DNA of 61,258 nt from Clostridia bacterium (GTDB taxonomy: Bacteria > Bacillota > Clostridia > Christensenellales > CAG-138): positions 1 through 61,258 of the forward strand of contig JAFWVQ010000013.1 of assembly GCA_017523925.1 (NCBI GenBank), written 5' to 3'. The position numbers were made by a program, and so were the translations under genes. Shown one piece after another: positions 50,947 to 59,348 of this stretch. The notes beneath the pieces were generated by a model that saw nothing but the letters and a program-made list of their open reading frames with translations, was not told where the DNA came from and ran no database searches. Within the stretch, counting starts at the first letter, position 1. Each line of letters starts with the position of its first letter.

Positions 50947-51402
50947 ATGAAAAAGCTGTTAAAAAGCCTTGCCTTTATTGTGCTTGCGATCAGCTTCTTA
51001 GTATCGGCGGCGGGCTGCAATATCGCTAACCGTTATGTGCTTGATCGGAATGCACGGGAGGCGGTAACTAGCGTTGGCCTCGATCCGAAGCACGAGGGGC
51101 TGCGGATAGAGCAGATCTATGACGACTATGAGATGGGTGACGGCGTTAAAATATACAAGCTCAGCTTCGGCGAGAAGGCAGCCGCGCTGTTCGAGGATTG
51201 GATCGAGCTTACAGAGGAGCATGAGGATCTTGACGAATGCCTGTATCTTGCGGGGCAGGCATGGGTAACGCACGGCATAAAGCACGGAAGATGGATAATG
51301 ATAGATAGAGAATCGAAAAAGCCCGCAAGAGGCTTGACCAATTGCTTCATCGGGATCTATAATGCGGATGAGAATATCGCATACGTATTGAACTGCCGCT
51401 GA
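50947..51402 (+). CDS. Lipoprotein (paralogue of the 50201 gene)
   Basis: A 151-residue protein behind GGCAGGAG. The signal peptide ends in a lipobox (FLVSAAGCNIA). The outer domain matches the neighbour: LRIEQIYDDYEMGDG, KIYKLSFGEKAAALFEDWIE, GRWIMIDRE and CFIGIYNADENIAYVLNC. The identical promoter/terminator blocks on either side show that a whole transcription unit was duplicated in tandem and then diverged. Function unknown. Confidence 0.78.
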   Translation: MKKLLKSLAFIVLAISFLVSAAGCNIANRYVLDRNAREAVTSVGLDPKHEGLRIEQIYDDYEMGDGVKIYKLSFGEKAAALFEDWIELTEEHEDLDECLYLAGQAWVTHGIKHGRWIMIDRESKKPARGLTNCFIGIYNADENIAYVLNCR

Positions 51403-51443
51403 ACCCGAAGCAACCTTTTTTTAATTGAATACCCGATAGGGAC

Positions 51444-51559
51444 GGGCGAACGGGAAAACCGTTCGCTCTTCTTTATGCTGAAAACGGCGGCTCCCGCAAG
51501 CTTTTGCACCTTGAAAGCGCTTCAATATACTTGAACGGACGGCAGAAATAAGGTATAAT
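51444..51559 (+). repeat. Duplicated intergenic block, copy B (terminator plus promoter)
   Basis: Second copy of the block at 50792. Terminator at 51446-51476, -35 box TTGAAC at 51531-51536 and TATAAT at 51554-51559, 17 bases apart. This copy drives xth. Confidence 0.9.
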
Positions 51560-51597
51560 ACACTGATCAAATATTCCTTATGGAATGGAGAAAACCA

Positions 51598-52353
51598 ATG
51601 AAGCTTATTTCATGGAACGTCAATGGCCTGCGTGCCTGCATGGGCAAGGGCTTTAACGACTTTTTTGCCGCCGAAAGCGCGGATATCTTCGCTTTGCAGG
51701 AAACCAAATTGCAGGAAGGGCAGATAGATTTTGCTCCCGAGGGGTATCATGCCTATTGGCACTACGCCGAAAAGAAGGGCTATTCGGGCACGGCGGTATT
51801 CACCAAGGCCGAGCCGCTTTCCGTTGCCTACGGCATGGGCGGCGATGCGGAGTTCGAGGGCGAAGGCAGAGTTATAACGCTTGAATTCGAGGAGCTTTAC
51901 TTCGTAACGGTCTACACACCGAACGCGCAGCGGGAGCTGACAAGGCTCGAATTCCGCTGCCGCTGGGAGGACGCGTTCCGCGAATACCTCGTTTCGCTCG
52001 ATAAGAAAAAGCCCGTTGTGGTTTGCGGCGATATGAACGTGGCGCATCAGGAGATCGACCTTAAAAATGCGAAGTCGAACGTCGGCAACGCAGGCTTTAC
52101 GAACGAGGAGCGCGAGAAGTTCACCGCACTTCTTGCTGCGGGCTTTGCGGACAGCTTCCGCAGGCTCTACCCCGACAGAACCGACGCCTACACATGGTGG
52201 AGCTATATGTTCAAGGCTCGGGAAAGGAACACGGGCTGGCGCATAGACTATTTCGTGGTCAGCGAGCGGCTGCTCGAGAGGGTAGAGGATGCGCTCATCT
52301 ACCCCGAGATAATGGGCAGCGATCATTGCCCGGTGGGGATTATTCTTAAGTGA
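51598..52353 (+). CDS. xth: Exodeoxyribonuclease III
   Basis: A 251-residue ExoIII/AP endonuclease. It has MKLISWNVNGLRA, LQETKLQEGQ (catalytic Glu), VCGDMNVAHQEIDLKN, the central YTPNAQ strand and the C-terminal GWRIDYFVVS and GSDHCPVG with the catalytic His. It cuts DNA at abasic sites and degrades 3' ends. I start at 51598 behind GGAG. The stop TGA coincides with the first bases of a dispersed repeat. Confidence 0.95.
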   Translation: MKLISWNVNGLRACMGKGFNDFFAAESADIFALQETKLQEGQIDFAPEGYHAYWHYAEKKGYSGTAVFTKAEPLSVAYGMGGDAEFEGEGRVITLEFEELYFVTVYTPNAQRELTRLEFRCRWEDAFREYLVSLDKKKPVVVCGDMNVAHQEIDLKNAKSNVGNAGFTNEEREKFTALLAAGFADSFRRLYPDRTDAYTWWSYMFKARERNTGWRIDYFVVSERLLERVEDALIYPEIMGSDHCPVGIILK

Positions 52354-52405
52354 ATAATGAATAGTGAATAATGAATAGTTAATGTTGAAATTCCTGCGGA
52401 ATATC
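52351..52405 (+). repeat. Dispersed repeat copy 8
   Basis: TGAATAATGAATAGTGAATAATG units, then GTTAATGTT and GAAATTCC-TGCG-GAATATC. It begins at the stop codon of xth. Confidence 0.88.
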
Positions 52406-52477
52406 AAGCCTTCCCCTTCGAGGGGAAGGTGGCTGAGGCGGCGCAGCGCGCCGCGAAGACGGATGAGGTGGATACCC
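52406..52477 (+). repeat. Dispersed CCTTCCCCTTCG/GGGGAAGG element
   Basis: A hairpin (CCTTCCCCTTCGAGGGGAAGG) is followed by TGGCTGAGGCGGCGC and GACGGATGAGG. I recall this kind of element as widespread between genes in gut Firmicutes. It joins directly to the end of dispersed repeat copy 8. Confidence 0.7.
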
Positions 52478-52551
52478 GAACAAATCCCGAAGGGATTTGA
52501 AACCTGTTTCATCAACCGTTTCAAAAGATTTAAAATGTGTGGTAAACAACT

Positions 52552-53391
52552 ATGAAATTTGAATTTGCAAAGATGCACGGCCTCGGCAACGACATGGTGT
52601 TGGTGGACGACCGCGAGGAGCGGATAAAGGATATAAACGGCTTTGCGGAGCGCATACTGCACCGCAACACCGGCGTTGGCGCGGACAGCATACTGATAGT
52701 TCGCAATTCGGATATCGCGGATATAAAGATGCTTATCCTCAATATCGACGGCAGCGAGGCGGAGATGTGCGGCAACGGCATCCGCTGCTTCGTAAAATTC
52801 TGCATCGAAAAGGGCATACTTAATAAGCATGAATTCACCGTGGAAACGCTTTCGGGCATAAAGCACCCCAAGGCGGTGGTCGAAAACGGCGAGGTCATCG
52901 GCATCGGCGTGAACATGGGCGAGCCCAAGCTCGACTGCGCGGATATCCCCGTTGCCGCCGAGGGCGAGTTTCAGCAAAAAAGCCTGTTTTCGCATGGAAG
53001 AAGGTTCACCGTAACGAGCGTGAACACCGGCGTTCCGCATACCGTTGCATTTGTGGATGATGCCGACCTTACGGATGTTGAATACTACGGCAAGGATATC
53101 GAGCGAAGCCCCATCTTCCCCAAGAGAACGAATGTGGACTTCGTTCAGGTAATAGACGAGGAAAATATCATCATGCGCGCATGGGAGCGCGGCTGCGGCT
53201 GCACGCTCTGCTGCGGCACGGGTGCCTGCGCTTCGGCGGTCGCCTGCATCCTTGCGGGCTATACGGGCAGGAAGGTGAACGTTCACGTTGAGCTCGGAAC
53301 GCTCGAAATTGAGTGGCTTGAGGATAACTCCATCTATATGTTCGGCCCCGCGAAGACCGTTTGCGAGGGCGTGTATTACGACTGCGAATGA
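52552..53391 (+). CDS. dapF: Diaminopimelate epimerase
   Basis: A 279-residue DapF. MKFEFAKMHGLGNDMVLVDD opens the protein; the two catalytic cysteines are Cys73 in MCGNGIRC and Cys221 in CCGTGACAS. It turns LL- into meso-diaminopimelate for lysine and peptidoglycan synthesis. Its stop overlaps the start of the dihydrouridine synthase gene (ATGA), so the two are translated together. Confidence 0.95.
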   Translation: MKFEFAKMHGLGNDMVLVDDREERIKDINGFAERILHRNTGVGADSILIVRNSDIADIKMLILNIDGSEAEMCGNGIRCFVKFCIEKGILNKHEFTVETLSGIKHPKAVVENGEVIGIGVNMGEPKLDCADIPVAAEGEFQQKSLFSHGRRFTVTSVNTGVPHTVAFVDDADLTDVEYYGKDIERSPIFPKRTNVDFVQVIDEENIIMRAWERGCGCTLCCGTGACASAVACILAGYTGRKVNVHVELGTLEIEWLEDNSIYMFGPAKTVCEGVYYDCE

Positions 53392-54476
53392 GCGGCTTTG
53401 CCTTGAAAAATCCAAAGAGTGAAAGGCTTTTTAAGCTTTTTCGCTGCGAAAAGCGCAATGGAGCGGAAGAAAAAACGGCTTCTCCCGTGCCCGTGCTGCT
53501 TGCGCCGATGGCGGGAATTACGGACAGCGCGTTTAGGCGGCTTTGCATCGAGCGGGGCTGCGATTTCACGTTTACCGAGATGGTCAGCGCGAACGGGCTT
53601 CACTATAAAAACCGCAAAACGCAGGAGCTTATCTCCACTTCGGAAGCCGAAAAGCCCTGCGGCGTTCAGCTCTTCGGGCACGACCCCGCGATAATCGCCG
53701 AAACGGTGCAAAGGCTGTTTGAAAGCCTTGTTTCGAGCGAGGACGTAAGCATCGTGGATATAAACATGGGCTGCCCCGCGCCGAAGATAACGAGTAACGG
53801 CGACGGCTCCGCGCTGATGAAAAACCCCGCGCTTGCGGGAAAGATCATCGAAGCGGCGGTCAAGGCTTCGCCAGTTCCCGTAAGCGTCAAGTTCCGCAAG
53901 GGCTGGGACGAGAATTCCGTAAACGCCGTGGAATTTGCCCGCATCGCGGAAAAGAGCGGCGCAAGCTTTATCACGGTCCACGGCAGAACGCGGATGCAGA
54001 TGTATTCGGGCAAGGCCGACAGGGAACTGATAAAGAGCGTGGTCGAGGCGGTGAATATCCCCGTTATCGGCAACGGCGATATCTTTTCGGGCGAAAGCGC
54101 GCTTACTATGCTCGAAACCACGGGCTGCGCGGCGCTGATGGTCGCTCGAGGCGCGCAGGGCGATCCGTTCATCTTTTCGGAGATAAAAGCGGCGCTTCTC
54201 GGTGAAAATTACGAGCGCCCAAGTGAAAAAGCAAGGCTCGATACCGCTATCCGCCATATCGAGGAATACGTTTCGGGGCATGGAAGCGGCGCGTTCGTGG
54301 ATATGCGAAAGCATATCGCGTGGTACACCAAGGGCATGTACGGCAGCAACGAGCTTCGGCGGCGCGTCAATAACTGCTCGGATGCCGAGACGCTGACTGC
54401 GCTCATTCGCGCCTTCCGTGACGAGCGAGAAAGCTTTATCGAGCGGACGATGAGCGAACACATGATGAACGAATAA
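53388..54476 (+). CDS. dus: tRNA-dihydrouridine synthase (DusB-like)
   Basis: A 362-residue flavoprotein starting at the ATG that overlaps the dapF stop. Typical Dus motifs: LLAPMAGITDSAFRRLC, MVSANGL, the catalytic-Cys motif INMGCPAPKI, FRKGWDE and VHGRTRMQMYSG, then GNGDIFS and ARGAQGDPFIF. It reduces uridines in the tRNA D-loop. The N-terminus is about 30 residues longer than usual (LKNPKSERLFKLFRCEKRNG), and a later start cannot be excluded. Confidence 0.93.
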   Translation: MSGFALKNPKSERLFKLFRCEKRNGAEEKTASPVPVLLAPMAGITDSAFRRLCIERGCDFTFTEMVSANGLHYKNRKTQELISTSEAEKPCGVQLFGHDPAIIAETVQRLFESLVSSEDVSIVDINMGCPAPKITSNGDGSALMKNPALAGKIIEAAVKASPVPVSVKFRKGWDENSVNAVEFARIAEKSGASFITVHGRTRMQMYSGKADRELIKSVVEAVNIPVIGNGDIFSGESALTMLETTGCAALMVARGAQGDPFIFSEIKAALLGENYERPSEKARLDTAIRHIEEYVSGHGSGAFVDMRKHIAWYTKGMYGSNELRRRVNNCSDAETLTALIRAFRDERESFIERTMSEHMMNE

Positions 54477-54483
54477 TTGAATA

Positions 54484-54553
54484 AGATAGTGAAGAAATTC
54501 CTTTGGAATTTCAACCTCAACTATTCACTATTCGCTGTTCACTGTTTACCATA
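54484..54553 (-). repeat. Dispersed repeat copy 9, inverted
   Basis: The only clear reverse-oriented copy: the palindrome GAAATTCC-TTTG-GAATTTC comes first on the plus strand, then AACCTCAAC and TATTCACTATTC units. Confidence 0.88.
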
Positions 54554-54598
54554 ACTTAGGATAAAATACCAAGAGGTTTAAGATAGGAGCAAAAAACT

Positions 54599-56974
54599 AT
54601 GTTGATGGATGCAAAAGGCATTTTGAGAAGCACCGAGGACGTGCTTCGCGGCGATTATCAGGTCGAGCTGCAGGAAGCAAGCGCACAGCAGCTTCACAGG
54701 GCGATCTCGAGCGCGGTCATGCGCGCCATTGCGGACGATTGGCGCAGGAGCCGCCGTGCCCGCGAGAAGGGCAGAAGGGCTTACTACATTTCGGCCGAGT
54801 ATCTGACCGGCCGCATGGTGTATAACAATCTTTTCTCGCTCAAACTGCTCGACGAGGTGAAGCGCCTGCTTTCGCTTCGCGGCGTTGATATCGCGATTAT
54901 GGAGGATATCGAGGACTGCGCGCTCGGAAACGGCGGCCTCGGCAGGCTTGCGGCGTGCTTTTTGGACAGCGCTGCGACCCACGATCTGCCGCTGGACGGC
55001 TACGGCATCCGCTATAAATTCGGGCTTTTCAAGCAGGAATTCATAAACGGCTTCCAGGCCGAAAAGGCGGACGACTGGCAGAAGCAGGGCGATCCGTGGA
55101 GCCGCAGAAGGGATGATAAGACCATCACCGTCGATTTCGGCGACCGCAAGGTGCTTGCCGTGCCATACGATATGCCCGTTATCGGCTACAATACCTCCAC
55201 CGTCGGCACGCTTCGCCTTTTCCAGAGCGAGGCCGTGGAGGAATTCGATTTCAATGCGTTCAATTCCCAGGAATACGCGCTTGCGGTGCGCGAAAAGAAC
55301 GCCGTGGAGGATATAACCCGCGTTCTCTACCCGAACGACAGCACGGTCGAGGGCAAGAAGCTGCGCCTTCGCCAGCAGTATTTCCTTTCGAGCGCGTCGC
55401 TGCAGGACGTGCTAAGGAGGCATAAGCGCGTTTTCGGAACTATCGACAACTTCGCCGAGATGAACGCCGTTCAGCTCAACGACACGCACCCCACCGTCAG
55501 CATACCCGAGCTCGTTCGCCTGCTTATGAACGAGGGCAAGGATTTTGAGACCGCGCTCGACATCGCAAGGCGCACCTTCAGCTACACGAACCACACCCTG
55601 ATGAGCGAGGCGCTTGAAAAATGGGATATCGAGCTTTTCGGAAGCGTTATCCCGCATATCCTCGAGATCGTGGAGCGCATAGACGCGCATCTGAACGCCG
55701 ATCTGTCTTCGCGCGGCATCTATGGCGATATGCTAAACAATATGCGCATTATCGAGGGCGGAAAGATCCACATGGCGAGGCTTGCGACCTATGTTTCGAC
55801 CTATGTAAACGGCGTTGCGCGGATACATTCCGAGCTTCTTAAAAACGAGGTGCTGAACGACTGGTACAAGGTTTTCCCCGAAAGATTCCAGAATAAAACG
55901 AACGGCATCACCCAGCGCCGCTTCCTCGGCCTCTGCAATCCGGGGCTCACAAGGCTCATCGGCGAGCGCATCGGCTACGGCTTCCTCACGGAGCTTGACG
56001 AGATAAAGCAGCTTGAAAGCATGATCGACGATGCTATGATAGATGAGTTCATCGCGATCAAAAAGGAGTTGAAGCATGAGCTCTCCGAGATAATCAAGCA
56101 TAAGGAGGGCGTGGAGATACCGCCCGAATTCGTTTTCGACGTGCAGGTCAAGCGTATGCACGAATACAAGCGCCAGCTCATGAACGCGCTTTCGATCGTG
56201 CATATCTATAAGGAGATCAAGCAGGGCGGGCTGCCCGATCTGCCCAAGGTGGCGTTCATCTTCGGCGCAAAGGCCGCGCCCGGCTATATCATGGCGAAGA
56301 ACGTGATCAAGTTCATAAACGAGATCGCAAACAGGATAAATTCCGATCCCGAGGTGAACGGGCGCATCCGCGTTGTTTTCGTTCAGAACTACAACTGCTC
56401 CTACGCCGAGCATATCATTCCCGCCGCGGATATCTCCGAGCAGATCTCCCCCGCGGGCACGGAGGCGAGCGGCACGGGCAATATGAAATTCATGCTGAAC
56501 GGCGCTGTCACCCTCGGCACCTACGACGGCGCGAATATCGAGATAGTGGAGTGCGCGGGCGAAAGCAATAACTACATCTTCGGCGCGAAGGTGGATGAGC
56601 TTGCGCGTCTCCGCCCGCACTATAACCCCCGCACGGTCTACAACGAAAGCCATATCGTGCGCCGCGCGGTGGACAGCCTTGTGGACGGCAGCATCGCAAG
56701 CGACGGCGACAGCGTGCGCGTTTTCCGCGAGATCTACGATTCGCTTCTCACCGGCGACTGGCGCAAGCCCGATTACTATTTCAACCTATATGATTTTGAG
56801 GACTACATCAGAGCCAAGCTCCGCGCGATCTACGACACCCGCGATGAGCGCGAGTTCGCAAGAAAATGCCTGATGAACACCGTCAATGCGGGCAAATTCT
56901 CAAGCGACCGCACCATCAAGGAGTATGCGAGCGAGATCTGGCATATCGAGCGCGTTCACTCCGAGGATCGATAA
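54599..56974 (+). CDS. glgP: Glycogen/starch phosphorylase
   Basis: A 791-residue phosphorylase behind AGGAG. It shows AYYISAEYLTGRMVYNNL near the start, GNGGLGRLAACFLDSAAT, VQLNDTHPTVSIPELVR, and the pyridoxal phosphate site EASGTGNMKFMLNGAVTLGT in its usual C-terminal place. It releases glucose 1-phosphate from glycogen or starch; the phosphohexomutase at 46054 would pass that into glycolysis. It follows an inverted dispersed repeat. No other glycogen gene is in the window. Confidence 0.96.
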   Translation: MLMDAKGILRSTEDVLRGDYQVELQEASAQQLHRAISSAVMRAIADDWRRSRRAREKGRRAYYISAEYLTGRMVYNNLFSLKLLDEVKRLLSLRGVDIAIMEDIEDCALGNGGLGRLAACFLDSAATHDLPLDGYGIRYKFGLFKQEFINGFQAEKADDWQKQGDPWSRRRDDKTITVDFGDRKVLAVPYDMPVIGYNTSTVGTLRLFQSEAVEEFDFNAFNSQEYALAVREKNAVEDITRVLYPNDSTVEGKKLRLRQQYFLSSASLQDVLRRHKRVFGTIDNFAEMNAVQLNDTHPTVSIPELVRLLMNEGKDFETALDIARRTFSYTNHTLMSEALEKWDIELFGSVIPHILEIVERIDAHLNADLSSRGIYGDMLNNMRIIEGGKIHMARLATYVSTYVNGVARIHSELLKNEVLNDWYKVFPERFQNKTNGITQRRFLGLCNPGLTRLIGERIGYGFLTELDEIKQLESMIDDAMIDEFIAIKKELKHELSEIIKHKEGVEIPPEFVFDVQVKRMHEYKRQLMNALSIVHIYKEIKQGGLPDLPKVAFIFGAKAAPGYIMAKNVIKFINEIANRINSDPEVNGRIRVVFVQNYNCSYAEHIIPAADISEQISPAGTEASGTGNMKFMLNGAVTLGTYDGANIEIVECAGESNNYIFGAKVDELARLRPHYNPRTVYNESHIVRRAVDSLVDGSIASDGDSVRVFREIYDSLLTGDWRKPDYYFNLYDFEDYIRAKLRAIYDTRDEREFARKCLMNTVNAGKFSSDRTIKEYASEIWHIERVHSEDR

Positions 56975-56999
56975 AACAAAGGGGAATCTTTAAGGCAAT

Positions 57000-57371
57000 A
57001 TGAAAAGGATAAGCTGTTTCAGCGTGCTGGGGTCGTATTCGATCGGCTTTGAGCTGGAGCGGGAGACCACCGTGCCGGAATTCATGGAAATGCTCAGAGC
57101 GGGCGGCGTAAGGCTTGAGAGGATCAAGCTGCGCGAAAAGGCGGATAAGGCTCAGCGCACCGTTCACGGCGACGAATACAGCGCCGATGAGCTTTTGCGG
57201 CGCTTTGATGAGATCAACGGCACGGCGGCGGATATCGTTTACAATATCTGCTGCAAAAAGGGCAAAAAGGCTTTCAGCGTGTTTATGAAAAACAACACCT
57301 CGAAGGTTTCGGTGCTGACCGAGGATTATTACTTCGAGCTTGCGGAGGCCGTTAAAGCCGAGGGCAAATAG
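57000..57371 (+). CDS. Small protein of unknown function after glgP
   Basis: A 123-residue soluble protein 25 bases after glgP, behind AAGG. It begins MKRISCFSVLGSYSIGFELE and contains NGTAADIVYNICCKKGKKAF with two adjacent Cys. Codon use matches the neighbours. The family is not recognised. The close spacing and shared terminator suggest the same transcript as glgP. Confidence 0.72.
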   Translation: MKRISCFSVLGSYSIGFELERETTVPEFMEMLRAGGVRLERIKLREKADKAQRTVHGDEYSADELLRRFDEINGTAADIVYNICCKKGKKAFSVFMKNNTSKVSVLTEDYYFELAEAVKAEGK

Positions 57372-57413
57372 GGTGCGCTGAAGGCTCGATGAACCTAATA
57401 TGAAATGCGAAAG

Positions 57414-57446
57414 GCCGCTTTGGGTGCGCTCCCAAGCGGCTTTTTC
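57414..57446 (+). terminator. Terminator after the glgP unit
   Basis: GCCGCTT-TGGG and CCC-AAGCGGC form a stem with one bulge, followed by TTTTT. Confidence 0.85.
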
Positions 57447-57526
57447 ATTTAAGGCAGCGTATGCAAAACCGCGCCCCGCCGCACTTCCGCTCTCGCTTCG
57501 CTCGCCTTCCGCGCGGCGGGTTCGCT

Positions 57527-58480
57527 TCATCGAATGCTTTTCGCTATCTTGTTTATCCTGCTCTGCATGATTATCGGCGGCGCGATATTCAGCAGGAATG
57601 AAAACACTAAGCAAAGCACGGCAATTTTGGCATCCGTTTTCACCCCGTTTTCCTCCGCGATCATATCGATACGCTTTGCGGTTACGTAATTCCAATAGAT
57701 TATGTAGAACGGAACGAAAAGGCAGAGAAGCAGCTTGCGAATCGGTATGCGCTTCTCCAGGTCTTTAACTTGATTGGTGTAGCGCGTGGTTCGGTATGTC
57801 CAAAAAATGGGCCAGATAGTTGCGGAAACAAGAATGAGGACGATATGCAGGAAAAGGTTGAAACGGCCGCTGTTTGAAAGGGCAGTCGAGCCGTCTGAAC
57901 GAACGACGCGGGTGGGGGCTATGTAGATCGAATTGGCTAAGGCTAATATCGCAGTCAAATAACACACAAACATCCATGTTGCAGTTGCGACAAAAAGTAT
58001 TACATATGGGTCAACGTGAAACCGATCGCCCAGATAACTATAACTATGAGTATAGAAGTATATCAAACAATTGCTAAAGATTGCCAATGGGAGTATAGCC
58101 AAAAGTAGAAGCGTTTTTGCAAGGTTGTGCAGATGCTTTGGTATTGAAGCAAAACAGCCTATGGCAGCAAGGGAGTGCCCTATAAGATAAAAAAGCATAC
58201 TTGAGTAGCTATCCGAAATAGGAAAGCGCAAAAGAATCAGTAGAGCCTCAACAGCGAAGGCAGCGAAACCTAAACCTGCCAATAGCATATTGCCCTTTTT
58301 TATCAACAAAGCAACTATAAGCAGGATGAAACCGGCGTACCGAGAGATAGTGGTTATACTGAAGTCAAAGCTTCGGTAAAGGACAAGATCGCGAAATAGC
58401 ATGTAAGATATGTACAAAGCAAGCATGATTCCGGCAATTATGCGCAAACGATCGGTTTTTTTAGCAACCTGTTTTTCCAT
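57527..58480 (-). CDS. Multi-pass membrane protein with DUF4234-like C-terminus
   Basis: A 317-residue protein with about eight to nine helices. The last third (ATIWPIFWTYRTTRYTNQ, LCLFVPFYIIYWNYVTAKRI) resembles DUF4234 membrane domains. The start follows GAAAGGAAAAT. The gene is more AT-rich than its neighbours. A structured RNA with its own promoter and terminator lies just upstream on the same strand, so expression may depend on readthrough past that terminator. Function unknown. Confidence 0.72.
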   Translation of the reverse strand: MEKQVAKKTDRLRIIAGIMLALYISYMLFRDLVLYRSFDFSITTISRYAGFILLIVALLIKKGNMLLAGLGFAAFAVEALLILLRFPISDSYSSMLFYLIGHSLAAIGCFASIPKHLHNLAKTLLLLAILPLAIFSNCLIYFYTHSYSYLGDRFHVDPYVILFVATATWMFVCYLTAILALANSIYIAPTRVVRSDGSTALSNSGRFNLFLHIVLILVSATIWPIFWTYRTTRYTNQVKDLEKRIPIRKLLLCLFVPFYIIYWNYVTAKRIDMIAEENGVKTDAKIAVLCLVFSFLLNIAPPIIMQSRINKIAKSIR

Positions 58481-58561
58481 ATTATTTTCCTTTCAAATTG
58501 GGGTTTTTCAGCATATCGACTCATTCCCCTCCCTTCTTTTGCCGATCTGCTTCCGAGGTAT

Positions 58562-58725
58562 AAAAAAGTGCAGCCCCAAACGGAGCCGCACTTGCAAAAA
58601 CGCAGAGCTCCGTTTGCTGCTGCACAAAACTATTTTCACACACCGAAAGATGAGGAAAAGGAGATGCGAATCTGCCGGAAGCAGAATCCCATCCTCGGTG
58701 TGTCAGTATAAGTCTTGTGCAGCAC
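58562..58725 (-). ncRNA. Structured RNA candidate, 6S-like rod or leader attenuator
   Basis: On the minus strand a promoter at 58730-58758 is followed by a transcript starting near 58725. Its ends pair strongly (TGCTGCACAA with TTGTGCAGCA), then an internal bubble (GACTTATACT against GAAAATAGTTT), then a second helix (ACACACCG with CGGTGTGT) and a terminal arm (GATTCTGC with GCAGATTC). A terminator follows (CAAACGGAGC with GCTCCGTTTG, then GCTGCACTTTTTT). This rod with a central bubble resembles 6S RNA, which mimics an open promoter. Alternatively it is a leader that attenuates the downstream membrane-protein gene, since the closing-stem strand GTGCAGC could also extend the terminator stem. 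Confidence 0.6.
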
Positions 58726-58729
58726 ATCA

Positions 58730-58758
58730 ATATTACCATAAAATGAGGATTATTTCAA
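58730..58758 (-). promoter_or_regulatory. Promoter of the structured RNA
   Basis: On the minus strand TTGAAA and TAATAT are 17 bases apart, directly before the paired 5' end of the RNA. Confidence 0.8.
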
Positions 58759-58796
58759 GACATACTCTAACGATATGCTAAACTTGGTTTTGGTGA

Positions 58797-58825
58797 TTGC
58801 AAACTCCCCCAAAAAATGATAAAAT
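58797..58825 (+). promoter_or_regulatory. Promoter of the dCMP deaminase gene
   Basis: TTGCAA and TAAAAT are 17 bases apart. It diverges from the structured-RNA promoter. The 400-base gap 58481-58881 is therefore accounted for by these two promoters and the RNA. Confidence 0.8.
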
Positions 58826-58881
58826 CAATCAAATGCCGCGCTCTTACCCTTGGGCAAATCCACGGCATTCGGGAGAAAAAC

Positions 58882-59319
58882 ATGGACAATCGCATCAGCA
58901 AGGACGAATACTATCTTTCCATCGCGGCCTCCGTCGCGAAGCGCTCCACCTGCCTCCGCCGGCAGTACGGCGCGGTTATTATAAAGAACGACGAGATAAT
59001 CTCCACAGGCTACAACGGCGCGGCGAGGGGCGAGCCGAACTGCTGCGACACCGGCGAATGCTGGCGCGAGGCGAACGGAATCCCGCACGGCGAGCAGTAC
59101 GAAAAATGCGTGGCGGTTCACGCCGAGCAGAACGCGGTAATCTCCGCTCCGCGCAGCCTTATGCTGAACGGAACGCTTTATCTTGCCGGCTTTGATGCAA
59201 ACGGCGAGCTTGCCGAGCCCGCGCCATGCGTTATCTGCTCCCGCATGATAAAGAACGCGGGCATTGCGGAGATCGTTTCAAAATCCGCGGACGGCGGCAT
59301 CAAGCGCCGCAAGGCATAA
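58882..59319 (+). CDS. dCMP deaminase-family protein
   Basis: I start this 145-residue protein at the ATG at 58882 (MDNRISKDEYYLSIAASVAK). It has the zinc-dependent deaminase motifs VHAEQNAVIS and PCVICSRMI, plus a CCDTGECWREANGI insert as in dCMP/ComEB deaminases. It would make dUMP from dCMP, the substrate for the thymidylate synthase ThyX encoded 29 bases downstream, so the two form a dTMP supply unit. Confidence 0.92.
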   Translation: MDNRISKDEYYLSIAASVAKRSTCLRRQYGAVIIKNDEIISTGYNGAARGEPNCCDTGECWREANGIPHGEQYEKCVAVHAEQNAVISAPRSLMLNGTLYLAGFDANGELAEPAPCVICSRMIKNAGIAEIVSKSADGGIKRRKA

Positions 59320-59348
59320 CGCAAATAATATAAAGGAAATAAGGAAAA

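Noticed and set aside
51610..53415. 601-codon minus-strand frame across xth and dapF
   Set aside because: It spans two conserved genes and a repeat in antisense; the YSLFTIHYSL part is the known artefact of translating the dispersed repeat.
58660..58690. SRP RNA (CTGC-CGGAA-GCAG resembles the GGAA loop)
   Set aside because: The flanking conserved asymmetric loop of SRP helix 8 is missing, and the surrounding pairing fits a longer rod.
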